Origin: Rhabdophis nuchalis
Lineage: Eukaryota > Chordata > Lepidosauria > Squamata > Natricidae
NCBI GenBank assembly: GCA_039707465.1
Contig: CM077643.1
Coordinates: forward strand, 329,719,419-329,783,418
Direction of reading: 5' to 3'
DNA length: 64,000 bases
The translations under genes and the position numbers were made by a program. The notes below the pieces were generated by a model. That model saw only the letters and a list, made by a program, of their open reading frames with translations. It had not been told where the DNA came from and did no database searches. This document shows, in pieces, positions 10,480 to 21,170 of the stretch (position 1 is the first letter of the stretch; every line of letters begins with the position of its first letter).

Positions 10480-10740
10480 GCAGCTGCTGAAAGCCATGAC
10501 TACTAGGGTTTTTGCCTAAACTTGACTGGTACAGCAGTTGTAAGTTTGATAAGGCTGCAAAGCTCTTGATTCACATCCTCATACTCTTACAGACTGCTAC
10601 AACAGGGGCTGCCTTTGAAGTTTATTTGGAAACAGGATACTGTAACAGTTGTAAGTGTGAGGATTGGTTGCAAGTTATTTTTAGTGTAACTTTGAACAGT
10701 AGCTAAACTAATGGTTGTAAGACGAGGACCTTTTATACTG
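10480..10740. mobile_element. mariner-like MITE remnant (CTCGACTTAC family)
   Basis: The 3' part ACTTTGAACAGTAGCTAAACTAATGGTTGTAAGACGAGGACC is the complement-type end of the family at 16868-17259. The 5' terminus is lost. Internal repeats of CAGTTGTAAGT occur at about 10533 and 10646. Confidence 0.45.
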
Positions 10741-11506
10741 TATTTTTTCACACCAAAATAACTTGTATTTCTGAATTGTTTATTGAGGCAGATGTGGAAA
10801 AATCATATTTGCATTCTATTCCCAAAGATCCTGCTTGCCAAGATAAACACAGTTGTAAATATTTTAAAAAAAATAGCCACATTTAAAGTTTCTGGAAGAG
10901 AAGCTTTCACTATAAGCAGTTTCAATTTCCATTTGCTATTCCAAATATATTATGTATGAATTTCTTCATGAAGTCTGCTAAATACTAATATTGCTGAGCA
11001 TTCTACAGTAAATAGTGTTCAGAAATTACAAACTATATCTATAAAGCAGAGAGGTATTTGGGTCACTTCATCTTAAACATCTTAATTTATTGTCAACATT
11101 TGTGATTCAAAATTCTGTTTTTCAGAATTTTTAAGCTGGGTGATTTTTTTGAAATACAAACCTATCACAACAGCTTTTACTCTTGATACTGGGTGCTCTA
11201 GAAAATTGAATTTCTTCTTTGTCTCCAAAAAGTTCTATATCATTTCATCCATTGCAATGTTTATCTGTATAAATCAAGCTATTCTAAAAAATAATATTAT
11301 GAGCAAGGACTTTTAATAGTAGTATCTTAATATTACTGCACCCCTTGTAGGCCAGGAATAAATACAATTTTTTGCTGTTCTTCAACTGTCAAATTTCTCT
11401 GAATTGCTACTCCTTTTCAGACAGAGGAGGGAAGAAGGTGTTACTATGAAATCAATGAATTAATAAAGCAATAAAAATATGAGTAGTCCTGTAAACAGCT
11501 GGAGTA
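10741..11506. other. non-coding, no recognised feature
   Basis: AT-rich. Nothing recognised. Confidence 0.45.
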
Positions 11507-11640
11507 CGAATGTCAAACAAACCCTGTCACGTTGCCATCAGATTACACTTCGTGGCGGTTTTCCCATTTGCGGAGCTGGAGTGGGCATGGCCTGCATGTA
11601 ACGCCTCCAGCTTGCATGCCACCAATTTGATATCCCTGAG
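11507..11640. mobile_element. short hAT MITE with 8-bp target duplication
   Basis: The ends are related to the CAGGGGTGTCAAAC / GTTTGACACCCCTG hAT termini (left CGAATGTCAAAC, right TTTGATATCCCTGAG). The flanks CTGGAGTA (11499-11506) and CTAGAGTA (11641-11648) match at 7 of 8 bases, as expected for hAT. The element is only 134 bp. Confidence 0.65.
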
Positions 11641-11648
11641 CTAGAGTA

Positions 11649-13804
11649 TTGAGACTTGAGTCAGAATGTTTTCATACCAAATCAGAAGTCCAAACCTTGG
11701 TTTTGGAGATAGAGTAATAGACAGATGGATAGATAGCTAGTTCTCATAATACTTCCCTACAGATCAATTAGTTTTGTGAAAATCTATTTTAATTATTTTA
11801 TTTTTTTGCTTTGAAAGCTAACATACACTGTAGTCCTTTATTTCTCCCTTTTAAGAAAAGTCTATTCATTGTTCATTCTTTTCTACTTGAAATTAAGAGA
11901 TAGTGAAATTAAATTTGGAAACTATGTTTATGGGGAAAATAACTTTGGAATTGATTATAAATAATTAATATTAATCTACTCTATTTATCCCTAAGGGGGA
12001 AAAAATCATAAGCAAGGAATTAAAGCCCTATGCTACAACTAATATCTAACAGTTAAAATTGTACTAATCATATTCAGAAAACATATCTTAATTGGGGAAC
12101 TGTCCAAAATACATAGTTATTCATAGCTAAAGGAATGTTGGTCATAACTAAGGCTAGAATGTTAGATGTATTAATTAATAGTAGTAAGAGTAATATTGTT
12201 CAAAACAAGTTCAAGGATAGGATGGTCTGCATATCTGTAATTGTCTAAAATATTTTCTCACAGGACAATAATCAGTAGATCTTGCAATTTCCTGGTTTCA
12301 GTCAAATGACATTGTTGAATGTTTGTGTGATAGAAATGTGAGAAATAAATAAATGGATAAATTTCAGCTTTCTCTGACCTCTTAGATTTATAATATAGAT
12401 ATTTCCTTAACAATTTAGCTGTTGAGCAATTGCTGCACCATTCAAAAGCACTTTCAACTATTGAATCTGAAGCAGTAAACTTTTTTTCTCAGATTCAGAT
12501 ATTGGGAACATAACTAATGCCACATAAACCTAGCATACTGAACTTGATAACATGAAGATAATGGGAATCTACTGTACGTCCCATTGTTATGAGTCACAGT
12601 AAGTAAATTACACCAATGCTGTAGTGTTTCTACTGATTTCTTGATGAAATTTAAGGTTGTATGAGAATACTCAAGGGACTCAAGTTCCTTCACCCTGTGA
12701 TTTTCATCCCCATCATATCCCAAAGATTCTCAATTCTTCAGAAAAGATTTTGAGAGTACATAGGAAGAAGGAAACTATCATCTTCCCTTCTACTCACAAA
12801 GCTCTTCCACAACAGTATTACATAGAAGACTTAAACTATGCACATATTGTAGTCTGTATTCTCACCTGTGCCTTATTGAGATAATTTTTCTAACTATATT
12901 GTTTAGTGCGATATAAAAAACATTTTCAAGAACTACCTACCTATATCTGGAATTCTCTTGCTTCTAAGGTAGATCAAAACCAAGTTGAAAATCTGGAGCT
13001 GCCATAGAATCTTTTTTAAATGAGAGATTTTTGTGATTTGTTTTATTTCTGAATCGAACATGCATGATATTTGTACTTTAAATTATTTATAATAGAATCA
13101 ACTATTTGTGCTTATTTTTCAAGCTCAAAAGATGGTATGTTGATAACAATTTACTTTTGTAATAAAATAGTCTGAAAACCATTATGATACAGGCACAGAG
13201 GTGGGGAGGAAATTTCATCAGTGACTTTGCAGGGATGTGAAAATTCCAGAGAATGTTTAATGTAACATCTTGAAATTTCTGGATAGAGTTCCAAGATTGC
13301 CAAGGGAATTTTAGTTCGGATTCTTAGCTGTGTGCCAAGATCAGAAGTCTACTCAGCAATATAGACTGTAGAAAAACTAGGATTTGGCTAAGTTTCCTTC
13401 AATTCTAGCTGAAAAGAAAGCACATGTCTCTTTATCCATCCGTCCAACCTACCATATGTCTAAATGCTTTATTTTGTGTCAAGATCTGATGGTTCTCATT
13501 CCCCCTATGCCTGATCAACCAGATATGGGAAGTTGGTTTGTGTATAAGGTAAATGTTACATGAAAATGTGGAATTCTATTTAGTTTATTTACTTAATCAA
13601 CTTATGTGTCACTGCAAATATAAATGAAATGTTAGGCAATTTACATAGCAGAATTAAACAATAAAATATTAATAAAAATAAAAAAACAAACCATAAACAT
13701 TGTGATGTTAGAAAGACTGGTTCAATATTCATTGTTTTCTCAAGACTGAGTTTTTGTCTTAAATAAACCCCTTTGAACTTTCTTCCTGAAACAGCAGACC
13801 TATA
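11649..13804. other. non-coding, AT-rich
   Basis: About 2.1 kb with no recognisable gene or repeat. The small open frames look random. Confidence 0.45.
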
Positions 13805-14027
13805 CAGTAATCCCTCGTTTTTCGCGGCTTCGTTTTCCGCAGCTTCAGTGCTTCGCGGATTTGTAAAAAATACAGAAAAAAATGCATTGGTAGGAGGCAA
13901 GCGCCCCCTAGTGGTTGCTTTAAACATGTCCACCAATTCAAGTTTCCTAGCGAATCCTACTTCGCGGATTTCCGGTTTTCGCGGACAGGTGCGGTCCCGA
14001 TTAGCCGCGAAAAATGAGGGATTACTG
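13805..14027. mobile_element. Tigger/pogo-like MITE, copy A
   Basis: A 223-bp element with termini CAGTAATCCCTCGTTTTTCGCGG and, at the other end, the same sequence with one change in inverted orientation. It is flanked by TA dinucleotides (13803-13804 and 14028-14029). The internal sequence GTAGGAGGCAAGCGCCCCCT is shared with copy B at 26241-26465, which lies in opposite orientation. No transposase. Confidence 0.9.
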
Positions 14028-14029
14028 TA

Positions 14030-15226
14030 CAGTGAAAGTTTTGGTTACTTACTTATGCAACTTTAAACATTTAATTGGTGATTGATGCTCACTGATTTTA
14101 ATTAGTAGCTTTTTTATGTTTTTATAAAGATTTTGAATAACCTGAATCTATATGCAGAAGATAGATGATAACTTTCATTGCTTAATTCCTTATCAATAGA
14201 AAAACATGATTTTTAGTTGTTTCTTTAGTCAGGATTTGTAATAATGTCAAGAAAATTCTGCCAATAAATCATAAGTGGCTGTTTAGATGTTTTTAAGCTG
14301 CATTATATCACTTGGGCCAATAAAGTGAAATCTGCAGGAGTTCTGAATTAACAGAACTTGCAGTGTGTTATATTTTCATATATAAAAATACAACAATATA
14401 TGTATATATATATATTATATAAACATACAACTATTCTTTCACTTATAATACTGTATATGGTAATAGGTTGCACAATATGTGAGTCACATAAAAGGTAAGG
14501 TTTCCTGCCAATATGTATCAGTCTCTATGGCGCAAATTTTTCATAACAGCCAAAGCTGGCTCAATTATTAACCTTTTTAATATTTTTTGTTCATAGCTTA
14601 AAATAAAGGAGTTCTTAGCAAGGAATAGTTATTTGGGACTTGTACCATTAATCCAAAATATAGGTAAATATAAAGAAGTGTAAGTATACAAAACTTTTGT
14701 ACATGACCTTTGTACTTAGTGAACTAAATTCATATAAGTAAGATACAGTTTGTTTGCATTTTTTTAAAAAAATGCTTAATTTTATAACTTCTGTGAATTC
14801 AATTACTTGTTAGAAAGTATCACTAGTTGGATATGGTGATTAGGCATAACAGAAAATTCAATGATATTGCCACGGAGTCCAAACTGAGTAAAGCCTGAGG
14901 CTATGTTTCAAGATCAGACCAAATTTATAGAGTATTAGGAAAGATTAAGCATTGATGTGTTGCTGTATATGTCCCTATGTCTGGGCTCCACAACTTCTGG
15001 TTTCTCCTGCTTGTGAATTATTGGGAGCTGGGCTGCCTTGTTTCCAGACAAGTCAGAATTGGAGCATTTAGTACTTTGCTTGCAAAATATGTTCCTTCCC
15101 CACAGCTATGACTTAATTGCTGAGGGTGGGTGGGTTCTTAATACTCATATACAAATTGGGCAGTTTCTACACAATAAAAATATAGCCTTCAGGTGATATA
15201 ACTTTTTTCAAGGAGATTGTGTAGCT
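14030..15226. other. non-coding, includes a TA microsatellite
   Basis: A (TA)-rich run lies near 14380-14425. The remainder shows no recognised gene or repeat. Confidence 0.45.
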
Positions 15227-15325
15227 CAGCTGCATGAGTTCAACTTTGAGAAGGAAAGTGTGTTGGATATGTTTGCCACCTTCAGTTATTTGTAGAAATA
15301 ATAAAAGGTGGGATATAAAGGAAGA
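15227..15325 (+). mobile_element. MIR-like SINE 3' end
   Basis: GTTTGCCACCTTCAGTTATTTGTAGAAATAATAAAAGGTGGGATATAAA is the same 3' end as the SINE at 1578-1752 (opposite strand) and the fragment at 32065-32185. Confidence 0.6.
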
Positions 15326-15589
15326 AATAATTTTAAGGTCTTACTACTCCATTGTTTCGCATATGTAGATAGAGGGGAAAGGAACAATGTAAAAATGCCA
15401 TCTTCTTCAATCTTCTGTAAGTGCCTAGGCAGAAGATGATTAACAATCATCATTTCTAGGGTGCCTTGATTGATAAAGTTCTCTGAACTATGTAATCATT
15501 AAGCCATACCTTGTATTACCAATTGAAATGAAGCAGCATACTCCCATACAGATGTTTATACTGCTGTAAGCAATGGATTTCATGGTTGG

Positions 15590-15990
15590 TAGTTGCTTAA
15601 CTAGATCTTCAAAGTGAGCTCTCAGGCATGCCATAAAATTAGTGTGGTTAGCTAATTCTGATTCATTAGCCTACATGCCTAGGCTATGAAACAGAAGTGG
15701 GGTTGCCCCATTTTACCGCTTTTCCACTTGTGTTAATTAGAAATTCTATGTGTATTCAGTCAGTGAGGAACACATCTGGTCTCAGAAAAACATATTGCTT
15801 GCATTTAGTGAGGAAAGCAGTAAATTTGCTTGGATTCCCATCACACTTGTTGAGCATAGAAGTTGTTATTCATATGAGAGGGCTACACCAACTTCAGCAA
15901 TATTTACAAGGTCTTAGAGAAGGATTGGTATAGAGATCACTAGTTGTGTTGGATTTTGTTCTTCCTAGTTCACTATCTGGGCTCTTTGAT
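15590..15990 (-). pseudogene. Ty3/gypsy-type gag remnant
   Basis: Read on the minus strand, one frame gives a Ty3/gypsy gag-like pattern: CDGNPSKFTAFLTKC, then LRPDVF, then FLINTSGKAVKWGNP. This resembles the capsid domain of sushi-ichi-like gag (DG-P-KF--FL--C ... RP--F-TD ... GKA--W--P). There are in-frame stops, so it is dead. No pol, LTR or primer-binding site is seen nearby. A domesticated gag gene is unlikely because of the stops. Confidence 0.5.
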
Positions 15991-16867
15991 TTATCTGGGT
16001 CACCTCTAGATTCTGATACATAATAGTAAGATTGCAAGACAGTCTATATAGGTACTGCAGATTTTGGCCTCTCCTTTGTGGATGGCTGGCCCCAGGCTCT
16101 TTCTCTGGAACATTTTTACAGTAAAACAGAAAATCCAAATGAGTATGTAATATACTTTATTGCACATTATCAATTGTAAACTTCTACAAAGGTTAGGAAT
16201 CTGAAGCAAACACACATATACTTGCACATATAAACTCACATTTAAAATTTGAGCTAATTTCTTCTGCCCTTTTGTAACATCCTGTTTATATTCTTTTTCT
16301 CAGGCTGGCAAGTTGTCTTCGTTTGGTTTCATTTTTACAAAATGGTTATGCCTGGTCTCACGCTCCTTGTATCTCACCTTCTAGAGATACCATCATAGTT
16401 TTTTTCTCTTTCTATTCTCAATCTCTCCTCATCTCTTCCAGAAGCCTCTTCCTTTCCCCTGGTTCCATCTGTTCATTGGTGAAGTTTAAACACGGCTCCA
16501 TTTTTATCTGCTTGTTCTGATTTCCTGTGAGAAGATATCAAGTGACAGAGGAGAGAAACAGATGACTGGGACAGTATTTAGCTCCTCAGCTTATACTTTG
16601 CTTCAGTATTATCCCAAATGGTCCTAAACAGATGGTACAAGTGAATGGCAATTTAAAGTAAAATGATAGGTGGATGGTATCAGGTTACCATGAATGAGTT
16701 TTAGTTTCCAGAAACGTATCAGAGACGTTCAAGAGTTTTGAAGCATTTTGTGGATATCAACTTTTCTGTGACCTTTGAGGAATTGTGACAATCAAGCATG
16801 ATGCTAGAGCACTGAGAAAAGCCATTTTCCCCCCTGTGTTTAAGAGATTTAAAAATGTATTCATGTA
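15991..16867. other. non-coding, no recognised feature
   Basis: No gene or repeat is recognised. Confidence 0.45.
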
Positions 16868-17259
16868 CAGATAGTCCTCGACTTACAGTAGTTCATTTAG
16901 TAATCATTCAAAGTTACAACAGCCTTGAAGAAAGTTGCTTATGACCTTTTTTCACACTTACGACCGTTGTAGCATCCCCTTGGTCATGTCATCAAAATTG
17001 AGATGCTTGGTAAGTGGTTCATGTTTATGATGGTTGCAGTGTCCTGGAGTCGTGATCAGCTTTTGTGACCTTCTGACAAGCAGAATCAATGGGGAAATCA
17101 GATTCACTTAACAACCATGCTACTACTTAACAATGTCAATGATTCATTTAACAACTCTGGCAAGAAAGGTTGTAAAATGGGGGCTAGACTCATTTAACAA
17201 ATGTCTAGTTTAACAACAGAAATTTTGAACTCAATTGTAGTCAAGTTGAGAACTACCTG
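16868..17259. mobile_element. mariner-like MITE (CAGRTAGTYCTC family)
   Basis: A 392-bp element with inverted termini CAGATAGTCCTCGACTTAC and CAGGTAGTTCTCAACTTGA (right end read inverted), flanked by TA (16866-16867, 17260-17261). Internal runs of TTTAACAA and TTACGACC are typical of this family. Degraded relatives lie at 10480-10740 and 31610-32020. Confidence 0.75.
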
Positions 17260-17402
17260 TACATACATTGATTAAACATTTCCAAACTTTTGTTGAAATT
17301 TGTAACAGGAAGAACAGACTAAAGTATGCATGATGAAGTGGACTAAGAAATTTGGTTGTAATATATAGATGGATAAATGAGAAATGTGTGGTTAAAAGGG
17401 TT

Positions 17403-17560
17403 GAATTGTATTTATTTTTATTTATTTTTATTATCAAATTTAGAAACCATCCATCTCCCACACAAAGTGAGCAACTCTAGAAGGTGTACAATTAAAATTC
17501 TATGTTGCTCAGAGATGGGTAGCATAGAAATGTAATAAATAAAGAAAAATACATAAGTAA
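17403..17560. mobile_element. two L2-type 3' ends in inverted array
   Basis: 17403-17470 reads as an L2-like 3' end on the minus strand (TTTATTTTTATT...ACCATCCATCTCCCAC). 17500-17560 reads as another on the plus strand (GCTCAGAGATGGGTAGCATA GAAATGTAATAAATAAAG, split here for length). They face each other. Confidence 0.5.
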
Positions 17561-17589
17561 AATCAAGAACATATAAAATATGTACATTG

Positions 17590-18140
17590 CAGTATGATCT
17601 CAAAGAAAACCTTTATAATGTAATATCATTGGTAGATGATTCCAGAAAAAAATATCTAGAATGCTCAAATGTATGTTGGAAATATGAAAAACATGAAGAG
17701 GCATTTTATCATGCTTCTTGGACATGTAAAAAGGCTAAAACAAATTGGATTCAAGTACATATTTGAAACGGGATTTTAAAGATATAGAGGTCAGAAATTT
17801 TCCTTTTAGGATTAATGGATAAAGAATTAGAAAAAAACTATTGAAGATTATTTCAATATACGGTCACTATGGCAAGATTACTGTATGCACAGAAATGGAA
17901 AGATTCTTGTGATATATGGTTTTGATTATTAGAAAGGATATATTATAAAAGAGTAAAGTAAACAGGTTAGAATACATTTGTCACTTTGTTTGCTGTGAAG
18001 AATATATAGAAGCCAGTTCTATATATCTTTTTCTTTCTTTTCTATTTTTCAACTTCTTTTCTTTACTTTCTACTTTTTATTTGATTTCTTTCTTTATTCC
18101 TTACTTTATCCTAGTTTGTGTCCGTTTTTATCTCTTATGC
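17590..18140 (+). pseudogene. L1 ORF2 C-terminal fragment
   Basis: Translation in the plus direction gives L1 ORF2 C-terminal features: a HASWTCKKA (H--WTC) block near 17710, IFLLGLMDKEL near 17800, and LLYAQKWKDS near 17880. These match the region after the reverse transcriptase in vertebrate L1s. Several stops and frame changes are present. It ends in a T-rich region without a clear poly(A). It is a possible relic of the autonomous partner of the ORF1-only elements in this window. Confidence 0.6.
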
Positions 18141-18724
18141 TTATACTAGGCAAAACATGAGTAGTTACTAAACCCACTTAGTTTGTAGGCATTTAGAAAG
18201 AATGCATTGTTTGCTAGAAGCAATGTGACTTTATCCAGAATAAATTAATCAAACCAAACTAATCTGATCTTTTTGGAGAGAATGACTTTGAGGGAGAAAC
18301 AGACCATTGCTCAAAACACTTTCTGTACTTACCAAAAAAAAAAAAGAGGCTGTGCTAAAATCAATTATTGCAATCTGCCAGGAAAAAACATTCCATTCAA
18401 ACTACTAATAGAAAAAGCAACAAACTCAGCTGATTCCATCCCTCAAAGGGTCTTGAGCATCTGACACCCCCACACACACACAAGGAACCCAATTAATAGA
18501 AAGTTCAGTCATTCTAACATGTTGAAAAATGTGCAGCAGATCACATTAAACGAGCCAGCTCCACTTCACTTGCATCCATTTGCACCAGCTAGTTAGTCAT
18601 ATCTACTTTATTTAAATGCAATGAACAATGTATACCTTGAGTTCAACAAATTATGACATGAAATTCTAGTAAAAAAATTACTACATGCCTGTGCATCATC
18701 AACAAAATATGAGCCAATATGATG
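18141..18724. other. non-coding, no recognised feature
   Basis: Contains an A-run near 18335 and a short CA run near 18465. No gene is recognised. Confidence 0.4.
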
Positions 18725-18995
18725 CAGTTGCAAAAAACATACTATTCTAGGCTGCATCAATAAAATAAAGAGATATTATTCCTCTCAGTTCTGTATTGGT
18801 TAGACCTCATCTAGATTATTGTATCCTATTTTAGATAGAATTTTAGGAAGGACATTGACAAATGAGTATGCAGCGAAGATTATAAGAGGCTTCAAAGAAA
18901 TATATACACAAGGAACAGTTAGGTATATTCAGTCGGGAGAAGAAAAGACTACAGGAAAACAGTAACTGTCTTCATATAACTAAATGCTGTCATAT
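18725..18995 (+). mobile_element. old CR1 fragment
   Basis: CTAGGCTGCATCAATAAAAT, then TATTGGTTAGACCTCATCTAGATTATTGT, then AAGATTATAAGAGGCTT follow the order of the CR1 C-terminal coding region (GCIN ... LVRPHLDY ... KMIRG). Strong divergence shows it is much older than the CR1 copies at 88 and 20091. Confidence 0.65.
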
Positions 18996-19400
18996 GGAAT
19001 ACAGGCTTCAGAATTGTTTCAAAATACAGGAAAGTTTAAAATAAAAGGAAGTACATGTCAGCCTCCGCTTTATTGCTTGCTTCGGCTGCCATTGAAATGG
19101 GGAGGGAGGGGCTGTGAGTATTGGACATTAATAAGTGTGCTGGAGGGGTTTGGAGCCAGGACTGGATATCGCCAAGGCCAACGGTCTCACATTCCATTCT
19201 GATGATGTTCCTGGACATGCTGCCCACCTGACATTGTGGAAGTTTCTGAATTGGATAATATCCTGGGGGTCATGGATTATAGGGGATGGGTATTGCTTTG
19301 ATATGTACGCTTCGCATCCAATTATCTCATTCCTTGCTTGATTTTCGTTGCTGTCTTTTCATAATCAGTAAAAGTAACCTTAAACTTTCAAAATGGGTTT
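18996..19400. other. unclassified sequence beside the nest
   Basis: A moderately GC-rich stretch (19060-19330) with a 72-codon plus-strand frame. It differs in composition from the AT-rich background and may be an unrecognised repeat. No function is assigned. Confidence 0.3.
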
Positions 19401-19666
19401 GAGCGTGGTCTTTTTTTTTTTTTGAAAACAATTTTTATTGGTTTTACAATATATAAAAGGAAAAAGAGGTATATAGAGTATTTTGTTGACATTTTAGGAC
19501 TTCCATGCCAGGGGTGGCGACTGCCTCCGAGGCTTCATACAAAATAAAGTTAAGTAAATGGTGGCAAGAGATACATATATATCACATCATAAACTTCATA
19601 CATTCAATCGTTTGTTTCGTATTAACATCTGTTTTCGGGAATTAAAATAATAGTTTCAAAATAAAT

Positions 19667-20090
19667 TCATTTTTGTGATCTGAGTCTCTTTGCTATTGTT
19701 TCTTCTTCCTCCTTCCCGCCAATGGGTTGGGCCATGGCCCCTCCCATTCCCTCTTCTTCGTCTCCCAGGATTAAGGAATGTTTTTTAAGAAAGGCCTCTG
19801 CCTCTCCTACTGTTTTAACTCTAACTCTACCTCCATCCCAGAACACCAACATTCCTTCGGACATTAACCATTTGAACCATACTCCTTTTTTGTATAATTT
19901 TTTGGACAAGAAGGAATACTTCTTGGAATTTGCTTCAATATGGTAATTTCTTTTTGTTGATATTTCAAAGGCCCCCCTCATTGTGCCCTCAGAATCTCAT
20001 CCCTTGTGGACCTTCTTACAAATTTAATGTGAATCTCTCTAGGTACATCATTTATTCTAGCATATGGTTTATAAATCAGGTTTATATCAG
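19667..20090 (-). pseudogene. L1-type ORF1, C-terminal part (element B)
   Basis: The minus strand encodes the RNA-binding and C-terminal part of an L1 ORF1 protein, colinear with the intact copy at 41124-41972: YARINDVPREIHIKFVRRST, a TGA, then KYQQKEITILKQIP, a short deletion, SFLSKKLYKKGVWFKW and IAKRLRSQK at the end. The premature stop and deletion make it non-functional. The N-terminal half lies about 6.6 kb away at 26660-27137 because of the insertions. Confidence 0.85.
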
Positions 20091-21059
20091 GTCAAATGGA
20101 TTCGCAACTGGCTGACCAACCGCACTCAACGTGTAGTCCTCAATGGAACTGCATCTACATGGAAGGAAGTATGCAGTGGAGTCCCCCAAGGCTCTGTTTT
20201 AGGCCCAGTACTCTTCAACATCTTCATCAATGATTTGGATGAGGGGATAAATGGGGAACTCATCAAATTTGCAGACGACACCAAGCTGGCAGGAATAGCC
20301 AACACTCCAGAAGATAGGCTTAAGATACAGAAGGATCTTGACAAACTTGAACATTGGGCACTATCTAATAAAATGAAATTCAATTGTGAAAAAAGTAAGG
20401 TTCTACATTTAGGGAAGAAAAACAAAATGCACAGGTACAGTATAGGTGGTACCTTGCTCAATAGTAGAGGGATCTTGGAATCCTAGTGGACAACCATTTA
20501 AATATGAGCCAGCAGTGTGCAGCAGCTGCCAAAAAAGCCAACACAGTTCTAGGCTGCATAAACAGGGATAGAATCTAGATCACATGAAGTGTTAATGCCA
20601 CTGTATAGTGCTTTGGTAAGGCCACACTTGGAATACTGCATACAGTTTTGGTCGCCACGATGTAGAAAAGACGTGGAGACTCTGGAAAGAGTGCAGAGAA
20701 GAGCAACCAAGATGATTAGGGGACTGGAGACTAAAACATATGAAGAACGGTTGCAGGAGCTGGGTATGTCTAGTTTGATGAAGAGAAGGACCAGGGGAGA
20801 CATGATAGCAGTGTTCCGATATCTCAGAGGGTGCCACAAAGAAGAGGGAGTCAAACTATTCTCCAAGGCACCTGGGGGCAGGACAAGAAGCAATGGGTGG
20901 GAACTAATCAAGGAGAGAAGCAACTTAGAACTAAGGAGAAATTTCCTGACAGTTAGAACAATTAACCTCTGGAACAGCTTGCCTCCAGAAGTTGTGAATG
21001 CCCCAACCCTGGAAGTCTTTAAAAAGATGTTAGATAGCCATTTGTCTGAAATGGTATAA
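20091..21059 (+). pseudogene. CR1 ORF2 fragment
   Basis: The first frame (to 20486) carries RT motif B (GVPQGSVLGPVLFNIF) and the catalytic FADDTKLAG. It then breaks at the private 10-base deletion near 20465. The C-terminal part (20589-21059, 156 residues) is open. The join near 20570 has the same missing bases and TAG as the copy near 650, so that lesion predates both insertions. There is no endonuclease domain because of 5' truncation. Confidence 0.85.
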
Positions 21060-21143
21060 GGTTCCTGCCCACGCAGGGGGTTGGACTAGAAGACCTACAA
21101 GGTCCCTTCCAACTTTGCTATTGTATTGTATTATTGTATATCC
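20091..21143 (+). mobile_element. CR1 LINE, 5'-truncated, inserted in HAL1-like element B
   Basis: A plus-strand CR1 3' end with the reverse transcriptase C-half, a 3' UTR (GTTGGACTAGAAGACCTACA) and the TATTGTATTGTATTATTG tail ending near 21143. The left edge falls inside the HAL1 ORF1 near 20090. It matches the copy at 88-985 closely, so both are young. A 10-base deletion near 20465 is private to this copy. Confidence 0.9.
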
Positions 21144-21170
21144 CCCCAGATATATTCTTTTGATATACTA

